DNA of 56,856 bases from Pseudomonas sp. CROZ-RG-20F-R04-15 (GTDB taxonomy: Bacteria > Pseudomonadota > Gammaproteobacteria > Pseudomonadales > Pseudomonadaceae): assembly GCF_022662375.1 (NCBI RefSeq), contig NZ_JAKNQL010000034.1, positions 1-56,856 on the forward strand, written 5' to 3'. The translations under genes and the position numbers were made by a program. The stretch's first letter is position 1. Each line of letters begins with the position of its first letter. Below, one piece after another: positions 50,303 to 56,856 of the stretch. The notes under the pieces are model-generated. The model saw only the letters and a list, made by a program, of their open reading frames with translations. It had not been told where the DNA came from and did not search any database.

Positions 50303-52996
50303 TTAGGCGCTCTGGAAAATCCAGCAGCGCACGGTTTTCGGTTTGTCTGCAGCGTCCAACTCCCAGGCAGAGCAAACGGTTCTGTTTGTCTCAACGAACT
50401 TCGGGCACTTGCTGGTTTTCAAGTGGCGTTTCAGCTCGGTCATGTCCGGGACTTTCTGGCGTTTTTCTGCGGCTTCTTTGGCGAAGTCGTTGAGGTTCAC
50501 CGCAATCAAACTGTCATTGCGTGAGTGGTTGAGTCCGCCGGCAGCGCTGTTTAGGTATTCGTACAGTTCCCAAAACTCGACGACGACCGGGTGATCAGCG
50601 TTGATGGCCAGCTGGCGATCCTTGGCCATGTTCTGGATCTCCGCGTGTGTGGCTTCCAACTGATGCTTTTTCAGAGGAACGACATGCACCAGTGCGTCTA
50701 CGAGCGCGTGCAGCTGGGCATGATTCTTTGCGATCCGGACGGTGCGAATTTCAGGCAGGGCCAGCAGCGCCTGTTCGTAGGTCGGAACCTTCGCGCGGAT
50801 GGTCTCCATCACGGAGGACTCCGACGTGGTGGCCTTGAGCAGAAACCCGCTCACGCGGTCGACGGGCATACGCTCAAGTTTTTCAACCAACAGCTTGGTT
50901 TGCGGGGTCTGCCCGTCCTTCGTCATGGCGATGTGCACCAGGCGCTGCAGGATCGGTTCAGAGGCGTTCACCGCGTGGTTCTGACCGATGACCACGGCGC
51001 CACGGAAGGGCGGTTCGCGGGTGTCGTTACCGTTGTTTTTTACACCGGTTGAGCGAACGCTGCGGCCGTTGTAGGCGGTCTTCAGTTCGTCCCAGTCGTA
51101 TTGGCGGGTTTGGCTTCCATCTGATTTTTCGCGCTCAGATTCAATCAACACCACCGGCAGATTCCCGACCTGGGCAAAGTTTCGTGCCCGAGCAACTGGG
51201 GTGCCTTTAGTGGGGTCAAAACCTTCGTAGTCGAGGCGTCCGCACAACTTCCATAGGAATTCGATCAGGGTGGATTTACCGGCGCCTGGCTCACCGATAA
51301 TTTCCATGAAGGGGTAACTCTTTTGATGCTGCCGGATCTGCTCGGCGAACAATGAGCCGAACCAGAAGGCGAGGGCGACCAGCCCTTTGGCACCGAAGCA
51401 TTGCCAAATGATGTCGAGCCATTCGGTGTCGAACTTCTCAAGGTCAGTGTTCAGGTTCAAGGTCACTGACTGGCTGAGCGTTTTAATGCTCAAGCGATCC
51501 ATGTCGAAGAAGTCTTCTTCGTTCAGTTTGAAGATTTTACCGTCGCGTACCGCCACATCGCCGTACACGTATGCGCCGTGTTCGCGGGTGTAGCCCGTGA
51601 AGTCGATGGTTTGAACGGTCTTGAGAGCGTCGGTTTGTTCCTCAATGAACGCGTCCAATTGCTGCGTTGTACCGGTGAACATCCCACCGGGGGCAATGCC
51701 CAACAGACGCTTTTTGAACTCGGCCGATGAAGAGATCTGAGCGCTGGTGAAAGTGTTTTTAATCGGCGCAGCGTCGTGTGCAAACGTGATCCGGAAGTAA
51801 TACCAGGACTCGTCTGTGAGCTTGTTTTCCTGGTAGTACAGGGCTTTCGGATTGCAGGTAGCGATGCGCTGCAGCGCGCCGCACTGCTGCATGGCTTTCG
51901 CCCGCATCTGTTTGTTGTTCAGTTGCTGATCGTCGTGATGCTCGCTGTCCTCCAGTTCTTGAATGGCCTTGTTGTACTTCTCCAGATCAAGCTTGAACCA
52001 ATACAGGCGATTGCCGAACTCCAGATGAAATTCGCTTCTACGCTTCCAATCGAACATCACCAGGGCTTTTTCGGTAGCGTTCTCAGCGATCAGCAGCGCG
52101 CCGTGATGCCGAGCAATGGTGATGTCTTTTTCAATTTGGGCGTCGCGCTTCTCGCCTTCGTCCAGGAACTGCCAGCGCTGGTGTAAGTCGTTCCAATCGA
52201 CCTTGCGTTTGTCCCGCTGAGGGATCTGCGCGGCCTCACAGGTAAAGCCCAATTCGCGGGCCATACGTACCCAACGTTTGGTGTAGGCGTGTGCACCTGG
52301 TTCGTTGTCCAACGCCCAAACCAGCTTCGGCAGATTGCCCGGGCGTGCTGTGACCAACGCCTGCAGCGAGTCAGCCGGGAAGGCGTTGGATGACATGGCG
52401 GACACGGCGGCAATGCCGTGGTGCACCAGGGCGGTGGCGTCAAAGATGCCTTCCACGATCCACACTTCTTTCGCTTCGAGCAGATCCACACAGGGCGGGC
52501 ACCACCACACCCCCCGGTAGCTTTCACCCGGAGCGAAACGCGCTTTCATCTTTCCGAAGCGTGCCGGCTTGTCGATCAAGCGTTCCCAGTAGCCGCCTTT
52601 CTCCAACGCGAAACGCACTGTCGCGCTGCCTGCGTTGTGCTGAGAAGAGTAGTAGGTGTCTTGCGTGAACCAGCCAGCAATCAACTGGATGTCGAAGCCC
52701 CGGCCGAACTCCAGATAGGCGCGGGCTGTGGCCGTTGGTGCACTGTCCGTAGCGGGGGCTCGCTTGCTCCAGTCTTCGAAAAGATCATCGTAGATCTCCT
52801 TGACGTGCATGGTGTGGCCGCACTTTTCAGGGCGACCGCAGATAACCAGCCACGGCTTGTCGTGACGTGAATACAGCTCTTTCTTCCTGCACTTGGGGCA
52901 TTCTCCACCGCGCATGTAGTCGGTGCCGGAACGGTGTTTTAGGCCGTAGTCATTTTCAAGGCGCTGCAGGACATCGGAGCGGAGATCGTCTCTCAT
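50303..52996 (-). CDS. Phage primase-helicase (toprim/zinc-finger)
   Basis: This 897-aa replication protein has an N-terminal zinc finger (CPKCRKKE...CGRPEKCGH, about 30-60), a toprim domain (WIVEGIFDATALV, VWALDNEPG, from about 180) and a C-terminal helicase-like P-loop domain (GEPGAGKSTLIEFLWKL, about 563-580). Such proteins lay primers and unwind the phage origin. The ATG at 52996 overlaps the upstream 83-aa gene stop by 4 nt. Confidence 0.87.
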   Translation of the reverse strand: MRDDLRSDVLQRLENDYGLKHRSGTDYMRGGECPKCRKKELYSRHDKPWLVICGRPEKCGHTMHVKEIYDDLFEDWSKRAPATDSAPTATARAYLEFGRGFDIQLIAGWFTQDTYYSSQHNAGSATVRFALEKGGYWERLIDKPARFGKMKARFAPGESYRGVWWCPPCVDLLEAKEVWIVEGIFDATALVHHGIAAVSAMSSNAFPADSLQALVTARPGNLPKLVWALDNEPGAHAYTKRWVRMARELGFTCEAAQIPQRDKRKVDWNDLHQRWQFLDEGEKRDAQIEKDITIARHHGALLIAENATEKALVMFDWKRRSEFHLEFGNRLYWFKLDLEKYNKAIQELEDSEHHDDQQLNNKQMRAKAMQQCGALQRIATCNPKALYYQENKLTDESWYYFRITFAHDAAPIKNTFTSAQISSSAEFKKRLLGIAPGGMFTGTTQQLDAFIEEQTDALKTVQTIDFTGYTREHGAYVYGDVAVRDGKIFKLNEEDFFDMDRLSIKTLSQSVTLNLNTDLEKFDTEWLDIIWQCFGAKGLVALAFWFGSLFAEQIRQHQKSYPFMEIIGEPGAGKSTLIEFLWKLCGRLDYEGFDPTKGTPVARARNFAQVGNLPVVLIESEREKSDGSQTRQYDWDELKTAYNGRSVRSTGVKNNGNDTREPPFRGAVVIGQNHAVNASEPILQRLVHIAMTKDGQTPQTKLLVEKLERMPVDRVSGFLLKATTSESSVMETIRAKVPTYEQALLALPEIRTVRIAKNHAQLHALVDALVHVVPLKKHQLEATHAEIQNMAKDRQLAINADHPVVVEFWELYEYLNSAAGGLNHSRNDSLIAVNLNDFAKEAAEKRQKVPDMTELKRHLKTSKCPKFVETNRTVCSAWELDAADKPKTVRCWIFQSA

Positions 52997-53244
52997 GGTT
53001 TTTTCACTGTTTTGAGGCTTTGAGTCAGGGCGCCGGCGAGGGCGCCGATCAGATGTTTTCGAGCGGCCATCACCGGATCGTTCGTGAGGATCGACCCGTG
53101 GCGTAGCCCTTCGGGGATCAGGCGGTAATGGTCGGAATACCAAAGGTCATTGAGGCTGAGACGGTACTGCTCGCGCAGGTTGGCCAAGAGCGCTTCGGCC
53201 TGCACCGGTGGCAGCTTTGCGTTGATGTTCAGGGCGTTTTCCAT
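52993..53244 (-). CDS. Phage hypothetical protein
   Basis: This 83-aa mixed helical protein (MENALNINAKLPPVQAEALLANLREQYRL) has no recognised domain. The ATG at 53244 has GAGG 7 nt upstream. It precedes and overlaps the primase gene, so it may have an accessory replication role, but that is only positional. Confidence 0.58.
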   Translation of the reverse strand: MENALNINAKLPPVQAEALLANLREQYRLSLNDLWYSDHYRLIPEGLRHGSILTNDPVMAARKHLIGALAGALTQSLKTVKKP

Positions 53245-53318
53245 CGTCAAACCTCAATTTCGGGCGCAGCTCACCCAAACCCACGGGAATGGGGGATCGG
53301 GGATTTAGTGGTTAGGTG

Positions 53319-53684
53319 TTACGGAGTGGTGACGCGGAAACGCCCGTTGTCCGGTGCGTTGAGGATGCGTTCATAAATCAGGCTGACGGGAATGGCCCAA
53401 ACCTCACCGGTGCCTGTGTCAGTGATAACGGTGTGTGTCGGTGTGCTGGTAATTACATCCAGTCGCTGCCGATCGCTGACAACAGACAAATCGCTGTAGG
53501 CCAGGTGAACCATTTTTTCAGCTGTCGGAGTGAGTACGTCGAAGTCCGCGACCAAATGCTGCACAGCTCGTTTCATCAGTTGTTGATCGTCGCTCAGGTG
53601 TTCGCACCGGTGCCGTTCAAGAAACGCCGACGCTGCAGCTTTGAGCATTTCCTGATATTCCTGTACTGCAGGCAGATTGTTCAT
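53319..53684 (-). CDS. Phage hypothetical protein
   Basis: This 121-aa protein begins MNNLPAVQEYQEMLKAAASAFLERHRCEHLSDDQQ, with an N-terminal helical half and a beta-rich C-terminal half (THTVITDTGTGEVWAIPVSLIYERIL). The ATG at 53684 overlaps the ymfL-like stop by 4 nt. No function is recognised. Confidence 0.58.
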   Translation of the reverse strand: MNNLPAVQEYQEMLKAAASAFLERHRCEHLSDDQQLMKRAVQHLVADFDVLTPTAEKMVHLAYSDLSVVSDRQRLDVITSTPTHTVITDTGTGEVWAIPVSLIYERILNAPDNGRFRVTTP

Positions 53685-54154
53685 TGGGATTTCCCTGCGC
53701 GGTAAAGAGCTATTGCGGCAAGCACTTCGGCGTGCCGTGCAGCAACGTGGAGGTTGTGAGCGTCCAGAATCAGTTCGGCTTCTTCTTCGCTGATTGAACC
53801 GTCCTCCAGCGCCTTGGCGATCGCCTGGTCGACGCAACCGCGTTTTGCCGCTACCTGTAGCGATCGAGCGTATAGCTCGACGTTGTCTAGCGTTTCAGGA
53901 TCAGCCACTGGAACGAACAACCCGCCGTACATTGAGGCGACGTAGTTGGGGAAGTGGTTAGTTCCGCAGTCTTGCTCCAGGATGAAAACCTGAGAGTCAC
54001 TGAGAGGACTGCAGCCGGCGTTTTCGTAGGCATGGTTGTCGAACTTCTTGAGCTTCAGCCCCAAACGTGAAGCGGCGGCTTCGCGTCCGCCGGCATAGCT
54101 GCGGATGATCTCGCTCATGACTTCTTTGCGAGTGTCTAGGATCGGGCTTTTCAT
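53681..54154 (-). CDS. YmfL-family phage regulatory protein
   Basis: This 157-aa protein has the YmfL pattern (DTRKEVMSEIIRSYAGGREAAASRLGLKLKKFDNHAYENAGCSPLSDSQVFILEQ), a phage CII-like regulatory family with an N-terminal DNA-binding-like region. It is the first gene after cro on the early operon side and probably shapes lysis/lysogeny choice. Confidence 0.78.
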   Translation of the reverse strand: MKSPILDTRKEVMSEIIRSYAGGREAAASRLGLKLKKFDNHAYENAGCSPLSDSQVFILEQDCGTNHFPNYVASMYGGLFVPVADPETLDNVELYARSLQVAAKRGCVDQAIAKALEDGSISEEEAELILDAHNLHVAARHAEVLAAIALYRAGKSQ

Positions 54155-54183
54155 CTTCTACTTTTCCCTGTTGAGCGCTGGCA

Positions 54184-54396
54184 CTACTGTTCAACCACAC
54201 CTTTTTTAACGCCGAGCAGTACTGCGGCCCGGTGTGCCTCCCCACGGCGACATTTGCTTTGTCCACTCAGCACTGCGTAAACGGTACTGGGACTCAGGTT
54301 GTGTAAAAGTGCAAAGTCCTTCGCGGATTGTCCGCGCTTCTCCAATGCTTCCCGCGCTCTGTCGCGGGCTTGCTCGCTGATGCTTGTCTTCGGCAT
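54184..54396 (-). CDS. Cro-like phage DNA-binding protein
   Basis: This 70-aa helix-turn-helix protein (MPKTSISEQARDRAREALEK and DFALLHNLSPSTVYAVLSGQ) resembles Cro/Ner-type switch repressors of Pseudomonas phages. The ATG at 54396 is the only start near the operator region. It is divergent from the CI-like gene. Longer open frames upstream are antisense to it. Confidence 0.82.
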   Translation of the reverse strand: MPKTSISEQARDRAREALEKRGQSAKDFALLHNLSPSTVYAVLSGQSKCRRGEAHRAAVLLGVKKGVVEQ

Positions 54397-54474
54397 AGTG
54401 CAAATCCATGCAATTTCATGTGGTGTGAAATGCAGAATGATGCACTTTGATGCATTTGTAAATATTTGGGATGA
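54397..54474. promoter_or_regulatory. Cro/CI operator region
   Basis: The 78-nt gap between the divergent repressor genes contains several ATGCA/TGCAT half-sites (for example GTGCAAATC, ATGCAATTTC, GAAATGCAG, GATGCACTT and GATGCATTTG). These are likely the switch operators with overlapping promoters. Confidence 0.6.
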
Positions 54475-54831
54475 ATGATTTTGCATCTTTCTGAAGATAT
54501 TGGTTCTCGCCTGCAGGAAGAACGCAAGCGCTGCGGTATGACTCAAGCCGAGCTTGCAGACGCGATTGGCGTAGTAAAAAGAACACAGGCCAATTACGAG
54601 GCAGGGACAAGCGATGCGCCTGCGCCCTACCTGAGCAAGGTCGCAGCGAAATTCGGTTTCGACATCCCTTACATCCTGTCCGGGACTCGAACAAACCTGG
54701 CTGAAAGTGCTTTGGACGATGTCGAGAACCGAATGATTGTTCAGTTTCGAAGCATCCCGGAAGATGACCAAAAGGCTATTCGCCGCATCCTCGAAGCCAT
54801 GGCCGACGACGCCGCCCGGCACCGGTCTTAA
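54475..54831 (+). CDS. CI-like XRE repressor
   Basis: This 118-aa lysogeny repressor has an N-terminal XRE helix-turn-helix (IGSRLQEERKRCGMTQAELADAIGVVKRTQANYEAG) and a short helical C-terminal part (PEDDQKAIRRILEAMADDAARHR) without a LexA/CI autocleavage domain. It is transcribed away from the early genes. Induction, if any, would not be by RecA cleavage. Confidence 0.85.
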   Translation: MILHLSEDIGSRLQEERKRCGMTQAELADAIGVVKRTQANYEAGTSDAPAPYLSKVAAKFGFDIPYILSGTRTNLAESALDDVENRMIVQFRSIPEDDQKAIRRILEAMADDAARHRS

Positions 54832-54933
54832 ATCGCAACAAAGCCTTTCATCCATTGGGATGACTCCGATTCCAATGCCGTTTGCAACGCCCCATAAAGC
54901 CATTTCAGCAATGCACTTTATGGAGTAGTAAGC

Positions 54934-55119
54934 ATGTTGGATCGCAAGATGAACGATCGCACCGCGTTCGAGAAAACCGAGTTCGATACGTCTGGACTCA
55001 CAAATATCGAGCGTCGTTTGATCGATCTCTATCGACGGTTGAGCCAGGTGGAGCAGCAGCAAGTCCGCCGAGTTGCCGAGATACTGGCTGTAAACCCAAA
55101 GGAGCCAGTAGAGGGCTGA
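54934..55119 (+). CDS. Small phage protein
   Basis: This 61-aa protein (MLDRKMNDRTAFEKTEFDTSGLTNIERRLIDLYRRLSQVEQQQVRRVAEILAVNPKEPVEG) has a C-terminal helix with heptad-like leucines. The ATG at 54934 has GGAG 8 nt upstream. It follows the CI-like gene on the same strand and may accompany lysogenic expression. No family is recognised. Confidence 0.6.
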   Translation: MLDRKMNDRTAFEKTEFDTSGLTNIERRLIDLYRRLSQVEQQQVRRVAEILAVNPKEPVEG

Positions 55120-55174
55120 ATCTCATTCCTTGAGTGATCCCGATCGCCGACGCTTTCGCGTTGGCGGTTTGCCC

Positions 55175-55432
55175 TTACGCCACCGCCTGCGATCCCAATT
55201 GCTCGAAAAGCTCCCGCTGCTTCGTCCTGGGCATTTCGCGCAAGCGATCGATCAGCATCCGTTCGAACGTCTGCGACGACGGACTGAGCGTGTGCGAGAA
55301 CGTCAGATTTGCCACCCATGTGTGCCCGCACTTTGCGTCTAGGCACTGGCAGTACAGCTTTACAAAGGCTCTGGTTACCTCTTCCCGCGAGGCAATCCGA
55401 CCCTTGTGTCCGCAATTGCATACAACTCTCAT
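55175..55432 (-). CDS. ogr: Ogr/Delta-type late-gene activator
   Basis: This 85-aa zinc-finger activator (MRVVCNCGHKGRIASREEVTR and LYCQCLDAKCGHTWVANLTFSHTLSPS) is the P2 Ogr family that turns on late promoters. The cysteine pattern CxC...CxC..xKCGH is seen. The ATG at 55432 follows GGGAGG. It lies just downstream of the portal gene on the same strand. Confidence 0.88.
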   Translation of the reverse strand: MRVVCNCGHKGRIASREEVTRAFVKLYCQCLDAKCGHTWVANLTFSHTLSPSSQTFERMLIDRLREMPRTKQRELFEQLGSQAVA

Positions 55433-55507
55433 TGTGTCCCTCCCCAGGGGCAGCTGATCGCCACCATTTTGCCACAATATGTAGTGGTATTCTCTCTGGT
55501 GTCCACG

Positions 55508-56536
55508 TCATGTAGTGGTATCCACTGCATCTGGCGTAGGTTTCCAGCTAAAGCGCCTGTCTTCGCGAAGCGTGTCATTTAGTTGGTTGAACAACTGGCA
55601 GATCGGCCTGATCTCGTTGCTGGTGTACACACGATCTATCTTTTCGATGTCCCCGAAACCACCGGTGTTTTCCGGAATGATGCCGGCTAGTGCAGGGTTC
55701 ATACGCCAGGCGGCGATAACGTCGTTTCTGGTGATGTTCTTCACCTTCTCCAGTTCGTCTTTCGCCTGGAAGTCACCCACGGGGATGATCTGGATCGCGT
55801 TCTCTTTACCGTTGGGAATGTTGACGAACATCGAGCGGAAGTTGCCCACGCCCTTGCTGGCACTGATCTGTGCGCGCAGCTCGTCTTCGTCCTCTTCAGT
55901 CAGGTCAGGATCGTTGGTGTAGAAGATGTAGCCGGCGTGCGCGCCGTTGCTGTAGTACCGACGGCGGAAGAGGGTGGCCGCTTCATTGAGCAGCAGCGCC
56001 TGCAGGCCGCCCAAGTAGTCCGGTATCCCGTAGATGTTCTGTTCCACGTCGTAGTCCAGGACGTGGGAAATCTCGTGCTGTTCGAACTCCATTTCCTTGT
56101 TGTCGGGCAGCAGCATCACGAAACCGCCGTCGACCTTCACCCGCATGTTGATGGCGGGCAGGTGCTGCAGCTCCAGCACTTGGCCGAACGCGTTGGTGTC
56201 GTTGTAGAAATACGCTTCGCCAAACACCATGTAGTCCAGCCCGGCGCGGCCCATCGTTTCCGTACTGCAGCCCGCCGAGGGTATGAACTCACGCAGCAGC
56301 AGGTTGCGTTTGAACTTCGGAATGGCGCCGTGGTGCGCGTTGGCGCGCAGCAGCTTGGCCAGGCCAACCCGCGACACCGGCGGCTTGTAGATCTTGCCGT
56401 CGTCGCTGGGGAACACCCCCACGTACTCGCCAATATTGCCGGACAGCACCTGTTCCGGTTCCCCGAACGTAAATGAGCGCATCGGCTGCTGCGTTGGTTG
56501 GGCTACGTGTTGCTTTCTGCGTTTGCGGTTGGCCAT
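55508..56536 (-). CDS. P2-type portal protein (gpQ)
   Basis: This 342-aa PBSX-family portal protein forms the dodecameric DNA-entry ring. Motifs include SFTFGEPEQVLS, LKRNLLL-like and YGIPDYLGGLQALLLNEAATLFRRRYYSNGAHAG, and the tail FGDIEKIDRVYTSNEIRP. The start MANRKRRKQH at 56536 follows the terminase gene on the same strand, as P-Q in P2. Its coding ends overlap the open terminase frame. Confidence 0.9.
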   Translation of the reverse strand: MANRKRRKQHVAQPTQQPMRSFTFGEPEQVLSGNIGEYVGVFPSDDGKIYKPPVSRVGLAKLLRANAHHGAIPKFKRNLLLREFIPSAGCSTETMGRAGLDYMVFGEAYFYNDTNAFGQVLELQHLPAINMRVKVDGGFVMLLPDNKEMEFEQHEISHVLDYDVEQNIYGIPDYLGGLQALLLNEAATLFRRRYYSNGAHAGYIFYTNDPDLTEEDEDELRAQISASKGVGNFRSMFVNIPNGKENAIQIIPVGDFQAKDELEKVKNITRNDVIAAWRMNPALAGIIPENTGGFGDIEKIDRVYTSNEIRPICQLFNQLNDTLREDRRFSWKPTPDAVDTTT

Positions 56537-56856
56537 GGCTGGTCTGGTTACTCGTGACGTAGCGGCTGCGACGCCGCTTGTTGGTGTTCAAAGGTTCGTT
56601 GGCCAGGGCGTGCATCACCGCCCAGGCAATGTCGGCGTGGCCGGTGGCGTCGGTGCGCGAGGCGCTATAGGTGATCTGGCCGCTGTTGGTGGCACCGCGC
56701 TTGATGGTCAGGAATGCCTGCGCGATGTCCGTCCAGCCGGCGTCCCACTCGATGCGACTGCCTTGGATCGTGTCTTGGGCTTTCAGCACCAGGGCGTTTT
56801 TCGCCTCAAGGCTGTAGTGAATCGGTGTCGCCTTGGCGTAGAAGTCGCGCACCAGA
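56289..56856 (-). CDS. P2-type terminase large subunit (gpP), partial
   Basis: Only the C-terminal part is in the window; the gene begins beyond the right end. The visible residues VRDFYAKATPIHYSLEAKNALVLKAQDTIQGSRIEWDAGW and QITYSASRTDATGHADIAWAVMHALANEP are the end of the nuclease/C-terminal region of phage ATPase subunits. The frame runs on to 56289, so it overlaps the portal gene by 248 nt; related terminases normally stop soon after NEP. Confidence 0.8.
   Translation of the reverse strand, partial: LVRDFYAKATPIHYSLEAKNALVLKAQDTIQGSRIEWDAGWTDIAQAFLTIKRGATNSGQITYSASRTDATGHADIAWAVMHALANEPLNTNKRRRSRYVTSNQTSHGQPQTQKATRSPTNAAADALIYVRGTGTGAVRQYWRVRGGVPQRRRQDLQAAGVAGWPGQAAARQRAPRRHSEVQTQPAAA

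Larger units (their letters stand above)
47248..56856. mobile_element. P2-like prophage, left part
   Basis: The left end is a tRNA-Thr 3' fragment, next to an integrase gene, followed by small early genes, a primase-helicase, a Cro/CI switch, an Ogr-type late activator, portal and terminase. The presence of Ogr plus a PBSX/P2-type portal and terminase places it with P2-like phages. Only the left part is visible; the structural genes and the intact tRNA-Thr with the right attachment site should lie to the right. Confidence 0.88.

Overview
The window is a chromosomal segment of a fluorescent-group Pseudomonas. The evidence is the gene content (envZ, rimABK, hslR/hslO, pckA, fdhD with a YdeP-type oxidoreductase, yrfG-nudE-cysQ, dctBD, aguBA), strong Shine-Dalgarno sites, high GC, and many copies of the roughly 24-nt Pseudomonas REP sequence, mostly paired head to head as REPINs.

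Layout. 1-8.0 kb is conserved core: EnvZ, the RimA/RimB/RimK ribosomal S6 modification operon, HslR, a PAP2 phosphatase, Hsp33 and PEP carboxykinase. 8.1-12.2 kb is accessory: a ParE-type toxin with its antitoxin, an unpaired antitoxin-like peptide, a GxSxG alpha/beta hydrolase flanked by two paralogous small genes, and an exported small protein. 12.4-34.4 kb is again mostly core metabolism: RecQ, a hydroxyacyl-CoA dehydrogenase with a thioesterase, the FdhF/FdhD pair with a LysR regulator, Kbp, YrfG, NudE, CysQ, DctBD, RmlC, a 970-aa kinase/PLP-enzyme fusion, and AguBA for agmatine use. 34.5-42.5 kb holds transport and amino-acid genes: a TonB-dependent siderophore receptor with a likely Fur box, a DsbA-like protein, an OprD-family porin, and an operon of a 2-oxoglutarate amino-acid hydroxylase, a GNAT and an AzlC/AzlD exporter, followed by a convergent LysR gene. 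42.8-47.0 kb is a toxin-antitoxin cluster: intact RES/Xre, HicAB whose toxin gene is frameshifted, a lone HTH antitoxin, and an AAA ATPase. From a 45-bp tRNA-Thr 3'-end fragment (47248-47292) to the end of the window lies the left part of a P2-like prophage: integrase, small early genes, a primase-helicase plus a shortened paralogue of it, YmfL, a Cro/CI switch, Ogr, portal and the end of the terminase.

Most notable observations. (i) A compact three-way-junction leader buries the ribosome binding site of the hydroxylase/AzlCD operon. (ii) A roughly 200-300 nt element is present twice (about 9376-9579 and 44240-44545, minus strand) upstream of unrelated small genes; its long-range stem and an inner hairpin are kept by compensatory base changes, which suggests an undescribed structured RNA. 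(iii) A kinase-linker-PLP fusion resembles hydroxylysine kinase joined to an ammoniophospholyase. (iv) hicA is broken by one missing base while hicB and its operator are intact. (v) The phage primase-helicase has a small downstream paralogue with an altered Walker A motif. (vi) A 180-bp inverted-repeat-ended element occurs twice in opposite orientations between convergent genes.

Everything here was read by eye; family names are from recognition of motifs and no database search was run.
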